Positions 50,130 through 61,200 of a DNA stretch of 64,000 nucleotides are shown here, piece by piece. Every line of letters starts with the position of its first letter. The stretch's first letter is position 1. This stretch comes from Theocolax elegans. Taxonomy: Eukaryota; Arthropoda; Insecta; Hymenoptera; Cerocephalidae. Location of the stretch: NCBI GenBank assembly GCA_026168455.1, contig CM047427.1:41264846-41328845 (forward strand), in the 5' to 3' direction. A program made the translations under genes and the position numbers. Under the pieces are notes generated by a model that saw only the letters and a list, made by a program, of their open reading frames with translations, ran no database searches and had not been told where the DNA came from.

Positions 50130-50517
50130 AAAATTGTTATCTGATAAATAAATTCATGTAGATTGTTTGCGTATGCTTAGTTGAGTGAAATAATAATTAT
50201 TTTACAAATTACTGTAACGGGGCGGGTAATGGGGAATATAAGGCCCCCGGTTAGGCCCAATCGATCCCAACTTACCAACCTAAGTGTACAGTCCCACGAT
50301 GCGGCCGGGAATCACTTTAAAACGTTATCAACAATCGAGATATTATGTTAGTCGACGAGAAAGATCGTCTCGCCGAGTCAATTTATTAAATAAACAATCA
50401 AATAACAATAAATTAATTTTAACAATTTAAGCGCGAAAACAAATCGCTAACACTTATTAACGGATGAGAAATAAGCAACCAATTCGGGGATGATCGGCTG
50501 CTCAACTTGATGGCTAC

Positions 50518-50581
50518 ACGTCACGCCGTGTGACGTATGTACCTAACGCAGGGAGCTCTGACGTAGTAGCTGCCTACGTCA
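50518..50581. promoter_or_regulatory. Two palindromes with CRE/ATF-type TGACGT half-sites
   Basis: ACGTCAC-GCCGT-GTGACGT at 50,518-50,536 and TGACGTAG-(7 nt)-CTACGTCA at 50,559-50,581 are both perfect. Together they give four TGACG half-sites in 64 bp. CREB/ATF-type bZIP factors bind TGACGTCA-like sites. Function here is inference. Confidence 0.45.
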
Positions 50582-50813
50582 TGCGCGCCTTCTCTCGTGA
50601 AGTGCTCTCGCGAACCACCGACCTGTCTACCCGGGCGGGATTTGTCACGAGAGGGGGAAAAGAGGAACGCTGCCTCTCCTGGACCGTACCAGGTCAATTG
50701 GGATACGAAATAATGATAAGACACGCGGGTCTATATGTGAAACACCACTTACTGCGAATCTTAGTAATTTGTATCGTCGGGAAAAGACTGGGCGACTGAG
50801 AGAAGTTGGCCTT

Positions 50814-50814
<1 letters not shown>

Positions 50815-50845
<31 letters not shown>
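50815..50845. repeat. (CT)n tract at the LINE 5' border
   Basis: About 15 CT dinucleotides, followed by an 18-20-bp duplication, CTACTTAGTATTAATGGT, at 50,845-50,884. A CT-rich stretch (TCTCTCTGTCTCTC) also stands at the 3' border of the LINE (54,906). Confidence 0.9.
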
Positions 50846-50849
<4 letters not shown>

Positions 50850-50856
50850 AGTATTA

Positions 50857-51735
50857 ATGGTCTATCTACTTAGTATTAATGGTAGTACCTCTTCTTCAGT
50901 ATCGATTTCCGCGCGTCATTCCACCTTTGATGCTGTGCGTGAACTAAATTCTTCTTTGAATTCTTCGCTCGACAGTTCACTTAATACCTCCTCTACGAAA
51001 ACCCTCTCGGACAATATGGATTTACCGAGTAACTGGGAATCTATGTCCCAATCTCAGCAATCAGCCTTTTTATTTAATAGCTCTAGAGCGGACTCTAATT
51101 TTATTAAAGACAAGCTTGATAGGTTAGATAAAAACTTCGAAGCTTTTAGTAACCGTATGTCTGCGCTTGAAAATGAAAATGCTACACTGCGTGCTGAAGT
51201 TCAGCAGCTCAAAGAACTGTATGCAAATGCCTCTTCAAACACCCAACTCAGAGTTACTGGCATTCCATCTACTTGTGAGGTATCTTTTAGTGAGCTCTCA
51301 AAGAGAATTTTGTCACTGCTTAAACTTGAGAACTTGTATTGTGACATACTTGAAGTTCGTCCTTTTTTAGTGTCTACTGTTAATAATGCAACTGCCTCTA
51401 CTTCATCTTCACATAGCCTCTCAACGAAATCTTTTATTATTAGATTCAAGTCTAATGATGTGCGAAATTTTGTGTTGGAAACTAAGCGAAAATTTGGCGT
51501 AATTAAATACTGCCAGCTGGTTGAAAACTCGGGTGATTTGTCAGACAAACATTTGAATCTGTATGAAATGTTACCGGCTTCCATACATGAACTGCGCTTA
51601 TTAACTAAGAGTAAACTTGAGCCGCTCAACTACAAATATATCTGGTCGCGCGATGGAAAAATTTTTGTACGGAAAGATGATAATGCTGATCGTGTGCAGA
51701 TCATTACTGCTTCTGATCTAGACAATTTGTTATGA
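50857..51735 (+). CDS. LINE ORF1 protein (RNA-binding, coiled coil)
   Basis: The first ATG in frame is at 50,857; a second at 51,016 (MDLPSNWESMSQ) is also plausible. The Ser-Leu run encoded by the CT tract upstream has no ATG and is not part of the protein. The product (292 residues from 50,857) has a Ser/Asn-rich N-terminus, then a coiled coil with heptads (KLDRLDKNFEAFSNRMSALE...AEVQQLKELY). An RRM-like and C-terminal domain follows (LRVTGIP ... FIIRFKSNDVRNFVLETKRK ... KLEPLNYKYIWSRDGKIFVR). This is the layout of LINE ORF1p, a nucleic-acid chaperone that packages element RNA. It ends in DNLL at TGA 51,733-51,735, directly followed in the same frame by ORF2. Confidence 0.88.
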   Translation: MVYLLSINGSTSSSVSISARHSTFDAVRELNSSLNSSLDSSLNTSSTKTLSDNMDLPSNWESMSQSQQSAFLFNSSRADSNFIKDKLDRLDKNFEAFSNRMSALENENATLRAEVQQLKELYANASSNTQLRVTGIPSTCEVSFSELSKRILSLLKLENLYCDILEVRPFLVSTVNNATASTSSSHSLSTKSFIIRFKSNDVRNFVLETKRKFGVIKYCQLVENSGDLSDKHLNLYEMLPASIHELRLLTKSKLEPLNYKYIWSRDGKIFVRKDDNADRVQIITASDLDNLL

Positions 51736-54633
51736 CTGCCTTCAAATATTAGTTACCAATCTACTACCCACTGTGATTCTAAGATTAGAGTAGCTCAAAT
51801 TAATGCAAATTCAATACTGGATCATTTAGCTGAAATTGAGGCTTTCCTTGGTACTGAAGACATTGACATTTTGTCAATTTCTGAGTCTTGGTTAACACCT
51901 AGTCGACCTGACTCAACTTATAACATCTCTAACTATTCTTTGGTACGTAATGACAGAGGTCTTTTGTCGACTACTGGAAGACGCGAATATATGCAGGGTG
52001 GCGGTATTGCATGTTACATACGTAGTGGTATCTCATTCAAAGTACTTGATACTCCACAAATAAATAATCTCAACGAGACCGAATATTTATTATTAGAGTT
52101 AGCCTTAAATACCAATAAAATCTTACTTGCTTCATGTTACAGGCGACCTAAAGGCCATGTTTTAAGTAAATTTTTTAATGCACTCCAAGAACGTTCCCAC
52201 TTATATAGTAATGTTATTATAGCAGGTGATTTTAATTCGAACCTACTTATTGATGACTATTATAGCAAGCACCTAAGGGATTTAATCTCTGAAAATTCTT
52301 ATTATCTTGTACCCTTTAAAGCAACTCACCATAGGGATTCTACTAGTACATGGTTGGATGTGATACTTGTTGATTCAAGTGATAAGGTCCTCTCAACACA
52401 ACAATCGCAGAGCCCTTTTATAAATGGCCATGATTTTATTTACATAGACTATAAGTTGAATGCAGTAGTACCTAAACATAAATTGGTTACGACGCGAAAT
52501 TTCAATAATTTTTCTCACTCTCTCTTTGCTACATCAATCTCTGCTGACCTTAATGCCGTATTTGAATCCCCCAATCTACCTCAAACTGTTGATTTGTACC
52601 TTAGTGCTATACGTAACGTCCTTATTATAAATTTAGATAGGTACGCTCCTGTTGTTACGAGGCATGTACGTCAGCGTCCTGCTCCCTGGCTAACATCTGA
52701 ACTTAAACTCAAGTGTAAAATCCGCAACCGTCTCTACAAGACTGCTAAGCGTCGCCGTGATCCAGTTATTTTAGCCCATTATAAGTCTTTGCGTAAAGAG
52801 ATAAAACGTGAAATAAAAGTGGCACGTGACTTTTTCTATGAGAAATCTTTGTCCGAAAACTCTGATCAGTCTCACTGTTGGCGACTTCTAAATAGATTAG
52901 GAATCGTTGGAGACAGGCAAAATTCTCCTTTAAAATTTTTTTCTGTTGAAGAACTCATTCGACATTATTCCTCAGTTAGCCGTCAACATCCAAGTTGTAC
53001 CATTGAGCAATTATGTGATATTATTAGTTTGCCTCCTGCTCATAATTATCCTTTGTTTGAATTTACATTTGTTACACCTCAGGAAGTAGAGGTTGCTCTA
53101 TCTTCTTGTCTCTCTAAGACCAAAAGTTACAGCATGGATGGTCTCTCATTAATATACTTTAAGGATGTATTCTCTATAATTGTTCCATACCTAACCACTT
53201 TGTTTAATTTATCCCTTACGAGCAGGCAATACCCTGAAATATGGAAACGTGCTTCGATTGTCCCGGTTAGTAAAACATCTAAGCCTTTGACGCCTTACGA
53301 CACCCGTCCAATTGCTAATCTTCCTCATTTTGCGAAGGTGTTTGATCAGCTGGTTACTAGTCAGATTACTGCCCATCTAGAATTCAATAATATTTTATCG
53401 CCCTTTCAATCTGGGTTCCGCAGATCCTTTAGTACCCAAACAGCTCTTTTGAAAGTTGTTGAAGATGTACGATTGGCCATTGAAAGGGGTCAGATCACAT
53501 TTTTAGTTTTATTTGATTTTAGTAAAGCGTTTGATACCATCAACCATGTAGAACTTTTTAAGATATTAAAACGTCTTAATTTCGCTGATGATGTTATTAA
53601 ATGGTTTTTCTCATACCTTACTGGCCGATCCCAAGCTGTTGTGGGTCCTGATAATATTACATCGGATTTTATTGAAACTTCGTCTGGCGTACCCCAAGGT
53701 TCAACCCCAGGGCCACTTATATTTCTAATTTTTATTAATACCTTAATTGGTGTACTCCAATTCACCCATGGTATGTTATTTGCTGATGACTTTCAACTTT
53801 ATATTCATGTTATACCTTCTGATTGCAACTCAGCAATTGATAAATTGATTCAGGATGGTGAACGGGTTGCTAAATGGGCCCAAACTCACGGTCTTAAGTT
53901 AAACTTTGGTAAAACCAAAGCATTACTAATAGGTTCTGTCCAACAGCTAAGGTATTTGAATAGAGAAATGTTACGCCCTATAATAATAGATAATCATGAA
54001 ATAAAATTGGTGAGTTCTGTTCGCAATCTAGGTCTTACGATTACCGAAAATTTGCAGTGGAATTCTCATGTAGCAGGTATTATATCACGTGTTCATGGTG
54101 TCCTACACAAACTCCGAAATAAAGGGAATTTTTTGTCTTTTACATTGAGGAAAAAATTAGTCACTTCATTAATCCTTCCTTACTTCGATTATGTCTGCGT
54201 AGTTTATAATGACCTACCAGAGTATCTAAATGTAAAACTTCAGCGATTGTTAAATGTCTGTGTGCGATATATTTTTAAGTTAAAAAAGGACACTAGACTC
54301 CAGCCCTATTATAAGAAATTGCACTGGTTGTCTGTAAGTACTAGGCGTATGTATTTCCTTGGACTGTTAACATATAAGGTACTTACTATAAGAAAACCTG
54401 TTTATTTACTTGATTTATTACCATCACCTAGTAGTGAAGCGCGACGATCAGCTCGTATTAATTATTCTAGTTTTGAGCGCCCTCTAGCTAGTACAAGTAC
54501 GTACCGAAATTCGTATACAATACAGGCCATGGATCTATGGGATTCGCTTCCTGCCGAACTGCGTTTAAGTACTACTGTCAATATTTTTAAGAATAGATTA
54601 TATAATTACTTAGTTGATAAGAGCAGTGATTAG
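51736..54633 (+). CDS. LINE ORF2: AP endonuclease-reverse transcriptase
   Basis: A 965-codon open frame directly after the ORF1 TGA, in the same frame, with no in-frame ATG until 51,991, inside the endonuclease domain. The N-terminal APE-type endonuclease has QINANS, LSISESWL, AGDFNSN and an NGHDFIYIDY motif in place of the common SDHDLIY. The central RT has KRASIVPVSK, NLPHFAKVFDQL, FDFSKAFDTINH, SGVPQGSTPGPLIF and the catalytic FADD. Thumb and C-terminus have SSVRNLGLTI, LPYFDYVCVVYNDLP and AMDLWDSLPAELR. This order and style fit the CR1/L2/jockey group. It nicks target DNA and reverse-transcribes element RNA in the nucleus. No stop or frameshift is present, so it could be recently active. 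How ORF2 is started is unclear: readthrough, or a mutated former junction. Confidence 0.93.
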   Translation: MPSNISYQSTTHCDSKIRVAQINANSILDHLAEIEAFLGTEDIDILSISESWLTPSRPDSTYNISNYSLVRNDRGLLSTTGRREYMQGGGIACYIRSGISFKVLDTPQINNLNETEYLLLELALNTNKILLASCYRRPKGHVLSKFFNALQERSHLYSNVIIAGDFNSNLLIDDYYSKHLRDLISENSYYLVPFKATHHRDSTSTWLDVILVDSSDKVLSTQQSQSPFINGHDFIYIDYKLNAVVPKHKLVTTRNFNNFSHSLFATSISADLNAVFESPNLPQTVDLYLSAIRNVLIINLDRYAPVVTRHVRQRPAPWLTSELKLKCKIRNRLYKTAKRRRDPVILAHYKSLRKEIKREIKVARDFFYEKSLSENSDQSHCWRLLNRLGIVGDRQNSPLKFFSVEELIRHYSSVSRQHPSCTIEQLCDIISLPPAHNYPLFEFTFVTPQEVEVALSSCLSKTKSYSMDGLSLIYFKDVFSIIVPYLTTLFNLSLTSRQYPEIWKRASIVPVSKTSKPLTPYDTRPIANLPHFAKVFDQLVTSQITAHLEFNNILSPFQSGFRRSFSTQTALLKVVEDVRLAIERGQITFLVLFDFSKAFDTINHVELFKILKRLNFADDVIKWFFSYLTGRSQAVVGPDNITSDFIETSSGVPQGSTPGPLIFLIFINTLIGVLQFTHGMLFADDFQLYIHVIPSDCNSAIDKLIQDGERVAKWAQTHGLKLNFGKTKALLIGSVQQLRYLNREMLRPIIIDNHEIKLVSSVRNLGLTITENLQWNSHVAGIISRVHGVLHKLRNKGNFLSFTLRKKLVTSLILPYFDYVCVVYNDLPEYLNVKLQRLLNVCVRYIFKLKKDTRLQPYYKKLHWLSVSTRRMYFLGLLTYKVLTIRKPVYLLDLLPSPSSEARRSARINYSSFERPLASTSTYRNSYTIQAMDLWDSLPAELRLSTTVNIFKNRLYNYLVDKSSD

Positions 54634-54905
54634 CGACTAGTGTTTAGTTATTAGTATGATTAACTTGTTTAGCAAATTGAATATCATATCGCTACTACTA
54701 TTGTTAAATGTGACATTTTTTTGTTTATGATGCGTTGTCACCTGCTATTTTTCTTTTCTTGTATATTCTTCCTTATATACATTATATTTTTCTTTTGTAT
54801 TCTATTTTAACTGTTATAGCTGTATAATCTACAACTGTTGTATAATTTGTAATCATTGCCTTAAGGTTAAATTGTAATCTAGGCATAAATAAATACTTTT
54901 CAATC
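54634..54905 (+). other. LINE 3' untranslated region and end
   Basis: An AT-rich tail after the ORF2 stop. It ends with GGCATAAATAAATACTTTTC and CAATCAATC, then meets the CT-rich flank at about 54,906. There is no long poly(A). The ATAAATA may serve as the poly(A) signal. Confidence 0.6.
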
Positions 54906-55229
54906 AATCTCTCTGTCTCTCACTCCAATGGTCGGGGCGGCTGCCGACTTCTGTCTTCCTTCTTTTGGAACGGCGGTAGGTGCTACTCCGCACGCTTACG
55001 TGGTGGTTGGTGGGGAGAACTATCTCACACACACACACACAAATGCACGACACTTTCGTTCTCTATACTAACAACAAAAGATCACCACGTTGTTTTCGCC
55101 GTGCGCGCGCGAACTTGATACCTTTGTTACCTTCTGTACTGGGCATGATTCCCGCGCGTTCGTCGGCGCGCCGCGCTGTATATCCTCTTTCACGTTGCTC
55201 ATCTGAGCGGTAACTCGCTTACCGTTATA

Positions 55230-55840
55230 CTGCTGAGAAAAATTTGTATTTAAAAAAATTACGTAACGCATTATACTGAGTTTACTATTTTGGGAACATT
55301 ATTAGATTAAAATAACGATGTCTATTGTTTCATTGGTGATGTAGGATAATAAAATTGCCAAAAAGTATTGCTATATTTATTTATTATTACTCATTGCAGT
55401 TTCTTCAAGGTACTATACTTTCATAAATGTACAGGAGTACATTAGTAAATCAGAATTAACACATATATGAAGCGTTTAACCAACGGTGGTGCAAGTATTA
55501 TTTTATTTAAAAGAATAAAAAGAAATGTCCACTTTATTAGTTTTGCAGAAATTAATTTTGCACAAATTAATATCATTAGAATATTATTTATTTATTACTG
55601 TAAGACATGAGAGGGCCAGAAAGAAAAGTAAAAGTGTAAGATAATTTTCATAAAAAAAAATCTGTATTCAGATTGGTACAAATTTTTGCATGGATCAAAA
55701 TACTTGTCGATTACAGTTTGATTTCAATGCTTTCAATTGCAGAAACTTTTTACAAAGTTTAAGTAATATATATATAAAAATGTTTATTTAAAATATAAAT
55801 TTATTGTACGATTCAAAATACTTGTTGATTTCATAATATA
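55230..55840. other. AT-rich DNA, no gene seen
   Basis: The last ~120 bp (55,720-55,840) resemble the sequence at 62,820-62,930 (TTTCAATTGCAGAAA words) and so belong to the repeat family around the 395-bp units. No gene. Confidence 0.35.
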
Positions 55841-56318
55841 ATTATCGGTTATCCCGAAGTAAATGCTTTATTTTTGGAATAAAGCAGCCCCATTATATCC
55901 TTTCTCCACTATGGCTGGTGGAATTTCCCAGAGTAATGGCCTTTTTCAAAAATTAAAACAAAAAATTAAAGGCGTTTCGTCCTCGATCCCCAGTTTTGGA
56001 CTCCTCAGTAAAGAACTGGAGATCGTACCTTAGACGCCTGTCGCAAGATGAATTGCGACGCTAGCAAGATGTTATGCAGATATATATAGAGAGGAAGACG
56101 ACAATCTCTCCAACGAGTATAGTCGTTTCCATCTAGCGATGGGAAAGACCACCAGCCAGAGTGCGACGTAATAGATCGAGTCGCAGGTTTATTAAAACAA
56201 AAGAAATTTAACGTTCGGTGATAATTTATAATATAATTATCGGTCCTTCCGAACTAACTGCTTTATTTTTGGAATAAAGCAAGCCCATTCTACCCTTTGT
56301 CTACTATGGTTGGTGGAA
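55841..56318. repeat. ~395-bp tandem repeat, unit 1 and start of unit 2
   Basis: ATTATCGG...TTTATTTTTGGAATAAAGCA starts at 55,841 and again at 56,236 (395 bp). Unit 1 holds CTCCTCAGTAAAGAACTGGA, GACGCCTGTCGCAAGATGAA, CGAGTCGCAGGTTTATTAAA and ACGTTCGGTGATAATTTATA. Unit 2 is cut at 56,318 by the R1-clade LINE and resumes at 62,329. Confidence 0.85.
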
Positions 56319-56910
56319 AACCAACTGCGTGCGTTCATGCCACCAGAGGGGGAAACGCCGATGGCTGACATTGTTAACTTCAGCGTCTCGTTACGATAAA
56401 CCGCAGCAATGGGCATTGGTCGGTTGAAGAAGTGGCCGGCCGGTTTTAAGACGCAAACTCAGGGTATACGTATCTGCGACACGAGAAGGCAGTGCGCCAA
56501 GCAAGGGAGGCAGTGAAAACCTATAGCTCGACGGGAAGTACTATGAATACCTGGATGTAAAGAGGACACATCATATAAACCGGGAGGTCGGCGTTCGGAT
56601 CGCCGATCGTGCACGCCTGGACCGCACGATACTACCCGGGCCCGGGCTTTCTTCGCCAGTTAGTCGGGCTGCCCTGTAGCAGCGTGTGTAAAAATGAAAC
56701 TTGCTATGGGTGCTCCAGGTGGCACCTGGAAGGGAACCGACACACGGAGGTTTAAATTGTATTTGACGAGGCTACGATACGTTCAAGGCTCACGGTCAAA
56801 CCTGTCAAATAACAACTGCTAATAGATGATCACCGAATAACTTGCTAGAATTTATAGCGTCGTGCAATCAAGAGGATGCACAAAGAGTACACTAATAAAA
56901 TAAAAATGAA

Positions 56911-58242
56911 ATGTCAACCCATAAGAATAAACTAATGGTGCAAAGACAAGAAATAGAAGGGGAACACAACCCCAAAGCAGCAACCTCAGGAGCTGGTTTA
57001 CCCAAGCGGAAACCAAAGGAAAAAGAAGTAGAAAAGGACAGCAAAAGAAACAAGCGCGGACTGTCGTCTTCCTCGGATGAGGAGCCGAAAGAGCCAAAAA
57101 GGGCAAAGCCCGGAATGACCAAGAATACAAAATCGAATTCGGAGTCTGAGTCTTCAAGCTCGTCGGAGTCGGAAGGCACAGAGATTGAAAGTGGCAAACA
57201 GAGTCGGAAAACAGAGGTTAAAAGTCGTATTAAGGTCCCAATGTACATGTTGGACCAAATCAAGACAGTCAAGAAATATCTGACAAAGAAGGACAGTGAA
57301 AAGGCACACGAGGCCTTAGATAATATGCACAGCCTGGTATCGACACTGCTGACGAAAGCGGCATTCCTAGAAGGACAAGTTAAAGTCCTATCAGAACAAA
57401 CGCAAAAAGTAACGAATACGGGTAACTCTTCGTACGCAGAAGTTACCAAGAGATTAGTTGCGCCAAGAGAGACTAACAGAGCTGTAGCAATTAAGAATCC
57501 GGCAATGCATAAACTTATAATAAAGCCGAAAAAAGCCGACAAATTTAGAAACGAAGATGAAATAAAATCTAAGTTTCAAGCAGAATTCCGACCGAGAGCA
57601 GAGAAGGCTCAGATTAGAAGCCTCAGGACCATAAATAAAGGCTTAATTATAGAAACGGAAAATGAAGAATCTTTGCAAAAGATTCTAAATAAACCGTCTT
57701 TAAAAGAAACCTTCGAAATGCATAAACCAACAAAGCAAAATCCGAGGATGATCATCTATGATCTCCCCAAAAGCATAACCGAGAAAGAGATAAAAGAATT
57801 AATAGTAGAGCAAAACGTTTGCTCGGCTGACGAGGCGGAAAGAGAATTAACGTCGAAGTTTAAAACAGGGAAGAGGGACACGAGCAGGACCAACTGGGTT
57901 ATTGAAGTAACCGTAAAAATTAGAAGAAGGTTGTTGCAAAGAAGGAGGATCTTTGTAGGTTACCAATCTTGTAAGATACAGGACTTTGTACTAGTCTCCA
58001 GGTGCTTTAAGTGCCAGGGATTTGGTCACATTAGTAAAGTGAGTAACAACGAGGTATATTGTTCGCATTGCGCCGAAAAAGGCCACTCGTTCGACAAATG
58101 TCCGAAGAAACAGGAGAACAAAAAGTGTATAAACTGCGTCAAAGCTAAAAAGAAGTCTGACCATAATGTTCTCGACACTAAATGTCCGTGCTACACAAAA
58201 GCACTAGAACGGCTGGTCAACAACACAGATTACGGGGAGTAA
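56911..58242 (+). CDS. R1-clade LINE ORF1 (gag-like, CCHC zinc knuckles)
   Basis: 443 residues from an ATG at 56,911, open throughout. The N-terminal third is Lys/Glu/Ser-rich and acidic-basic (KPKEKEVEKDSKRNKR, then a Ser/Glu run), likely disordered with nuclear-localisation potential. A central region has YAEVTKRL and RMIIYDLP-type sequence (RRM-like fold in this family). The C-terminus has cysteine knuckles CFKCQGFGH...C, CSHCAEKGHSFDKC and CINCVKAKKKSDHNVLDTKC, the R1/TRAS/SART pattern of three. ORF1p binds element RNA and directs target access. The first knuckle has a long spacer before its next cysteine. It stops at TAA 58,240, and ORF2 continues in the +1 frame, which is already open before that stop. 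Confidence 0.9.
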   Translation: MSTHKNKLMVQRQEIEGEHNPKAATSGAGLPKRKPKEKEVEKDSKRNKRGLSSSSDEEPKEPKRAKPGMTKNTKSNSESESSSSSESEGTEIESGKQSRKTEVKSRIKVPMYMLDQIKTVKKYLTKKDSEKAHEALDNMHSLVSTLLTKAAFLEGQVKVLSEQTQKVTNTGNSSYAEVTKRLVAPRETNRAVAIKNPAMHKLIIKPKKADKFRNEDEIKSKFQAEFRPRAEKAQIRSLRTINKGLIIETENEESLQKILNKPSLKETFEMHKPTKQNPRMIIYDLPKSITEKEIKELIVEQNVCSADEAERELTSKFKTGKRDTSRTNWVIEVTVKIRRRLLQRRRIFVGYQSCKIQDFVLVSRCFKCQGFGHISKVSNNEVYCSHCAEKGHSFDKCPKKQENKKCINCVKAKKKSDHNVLDTKCPCYTKALERLVNNTDYGE

Positions 58243-61200
58243 TAAACCCTGTATTCTGATCACACAACTTAATGCCAGACGAGCACAGCGGGTGGTACCC
58301 GAAGTAAAGCAAAAAGCGTACGAAAAGGAAGTACACGTTACTATGCTACAGGAACCATACACAAGGAATAATAGAGTGACGGGATACGGTATAGGTGTAA
58401 GAATAGTCTCCTCCAAAGAAAATCCGTGGGCAGCAATAGCAATAACAGACCCGAATGTGATAGCGATGCAAATAACTAACTTATGCTCATTGCACTTCGC
58501 AATAGCAGAAATATCAGTACCATATAAAGTATACCTAATTAGTGGATATTTCCAACTAAAAGATGATATTGAGATACATCTAAGATCGCTCCAAACAATA
58601 GTAACGGCTCTACAAGGAAAGAGCTTTATAATCGGTATTGATTCGAACGCAAGATCGCCACTGTGGGGCCCTATGGAAAGGGATGCAAAAGGAGAGAAAC
58701 TAGAAGAATTTATACTCGAGAATAATCTCCGAGTAATAAACGATCCTAATAGCATTGCAACAGTCGCAAATGAAGTCGGAGAAGGCTACGTTGATGTAAC
58801 TCTAACCTCACCAGATATGGCACAAAAAATACAAAACTGGAAAGTTCAAGAAAACTGGACATCAAGTGACCATAGAGCAATAACATTTGAATTAGTGGAA
58901 CAAGCTCAGGGATGTAGATACAGGAAGCAAGAGTATCAAAAGTTATATAACAAGTAAAGCGGACTGGGGATTGTTTATTAATCTACTGAGAGAAAATTGG
59001 AACGCCCAACCGCACCGACAGGATATTGGATTAACAATCGCTGGCATTAAAGACATAATAAATGGGATAAAAATAGCATGTGACAAAGCTATGACCCACT
59101 AAGAACAAGACAAGCAGAAAAGTTCCATGGTGGAACGAGGAATTGACAAAGACCAAAAAACACACAAACAGGTTACGCAGACAATTTCAAAAGGAAAGAG
59201 ATCCGGACACAAGAGAACGTGCAAAAATGACCTATAGATTGGCCAAGCGACAATACACAAGACTAATAGACACAACCAAAACCCAAAAATGGGAAGAATT
59301 TGTGACCAAACAAGGTAATGACAATCCATGGAGCTTACCGTACAAGCTGGCTGCCAAAAAAGCTAGAGTTAAAGAAACCCAAGTAACGTAAAGACAGACG
59401 ATGGCTACACTATGACCTGGAATGACACAGCAGAGCAAATTCTTCATCAGCTCTTTCCAGACGATAACCTGGGAACAGAAATGAGAGAACAGAGAGAAGT
59501 AAGGCAACAAAATCAAAGATATACAGACGAATACAGTGAAACCGAAAGTTTAACAAGGCAGGAAATGGTGCAAGTAGTAAACAAAATGAAATTAGGAAAA
59601 GTGCCAGGAATCGACTGTTTCGATCTGAAAATAATAAGAGTTGCTCTTACAGTAGTTGGTGAAGAACTGCTAAGGCCATATAATAACTGTCTAAAACTTG
59701 GTATATTTTCGAATACTTGGAAAACAGGCAAAGTAATTACAATCAAGAAGGGAAGAGAAAAAGATTCTGGTCTGATTAGCTCATACAGACCAATATGCCT
59801 GCTACCAGTTTTAGGAAAAATTCTGGAAGGTCTGATAATTAAAAAATTAGATCAAATTGTGGAACCACGTCTGTCAGACAAACAATACGGTTTTAGAAAA
59901 GGATTAAGACCAAAGTGCACAACTCAAGCTGTAGATACGTACTCATAATGTTTTTGGACATTAAGGGTGCATTTGACAATGTATGGTGGCCGGGAGTACT
60001 AAAGAATCTGAGAGGCATGAACTGCCTCTGGAGACTGTACAATATCATTAGGGATTACCTCTGTAATAGGAAAGTAATTATAACCGAAGGTGGCAATTTT
60101 GCAAGCAAAAATGTGACGGAGGGATGCCCGCAGGGATCTCTATTAGAACCAATTCTATGGAATGTCGTATTTGATGAAGTGCTTCACAAGTTCGACAGAG
60201 AAGGACATGAGACGATAGCCTATGCAGACGACCAAGCCATTATAATCGAAGGAGACTCCCGTAAAGAACTGGAACGGAAAGGACAAATGGCCATAAATAT
60301 AATAGAAGAATGGAGTGAAAATGTCAAAATGAAACATGCCCCAGATAAATGTGTAATGCTACTAGCAAAGGGAACATTTCATCAAAAATGTTACCCACTA
60401 ATCAGAATAAACGGACAAAGAATCATAAGGCAAGAATCGTTTAAATATCTGAGCGTTTCTTTTGGCAAAGGCCTTAGCGTGCAAACGCATGTTACGGAGA
60501 TCTCAAAGAAAACCAGAGGAATTTTCGAAAGGCTGGCCTTCCTGGCAAGAGAGGAATGGGGCTTAGGCTATCGATCTCTAGATATAATATACAAAGGAGT
60601 ATTCATACCCATAATTACATACGCAGCAGCAGGATGGTACAGGCTCACAAATAATGTCCAGAAAAAGAAACTTATAATGTCGCAAAGATATGCCCTGATG
60701 AAAACCACAGGAGCATACAGAACCATCTCGGCCGAATCTATTACAACAATTACAGGTCACCTACTGAGAATATGAGAGGAGAATCGGACTATACTGGATG
60801 AGGAAAGGAAAAGAGTACCGATATAAAAACTTTACAGTTCAATCGGAGGAAAGACTAGGCACACGAAGAGAAAGAAAATTGTTAATAGAAAGGCTAAATC
60901 AGGAAATAAGAAAGGAATGACAGTTGAGATGGGACAATACGATAAATGGCTAATCCAAATACTCAGTGGACATGGGAATTTCCAATCTTTTAGGAAAAGA
61001 TTTAATTTCGTAGAGTCCGACCTATGCAGCTGTGGAGAGTCAGACACCCCTGAACACGCTCTATGGACATGTGTGAAGTACGAAACAATACGGGATAAAT
61101 ATGTACAGGATATTGAAGAAGCAGCTAGAAACACGAAAAGGATGATGACGACCAAAGAGGGAATAGACAAACTAACCATGATGGTTAAAGACATTATGCT

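Larger units (their letters stand above)
50212..55229. mobile_element. Possible solo LTR, interrupted by a LINE
   Basis: GC-richer sequence at 50,212-50,845 and 54,906-55,229 is unlike the AT-rich surroundings and would be continuous without the LINE. It starts TGTAACGG and ends CCGTTATA, an imperfect TG...CA-type inverted end. No coding sequence is recognised. It contains two CRE-like palindromes and the CT tract where the LINE sits. I could not find a target duplication, so the LTR call is tentative. Confidence 0.35.

Noticed and set aside
50530..50799. 89-codon frame in the LTR-like stretch
   Set aside because: No recognisable domain, it overlaps palindromes, and a frame is open on the other strand too.
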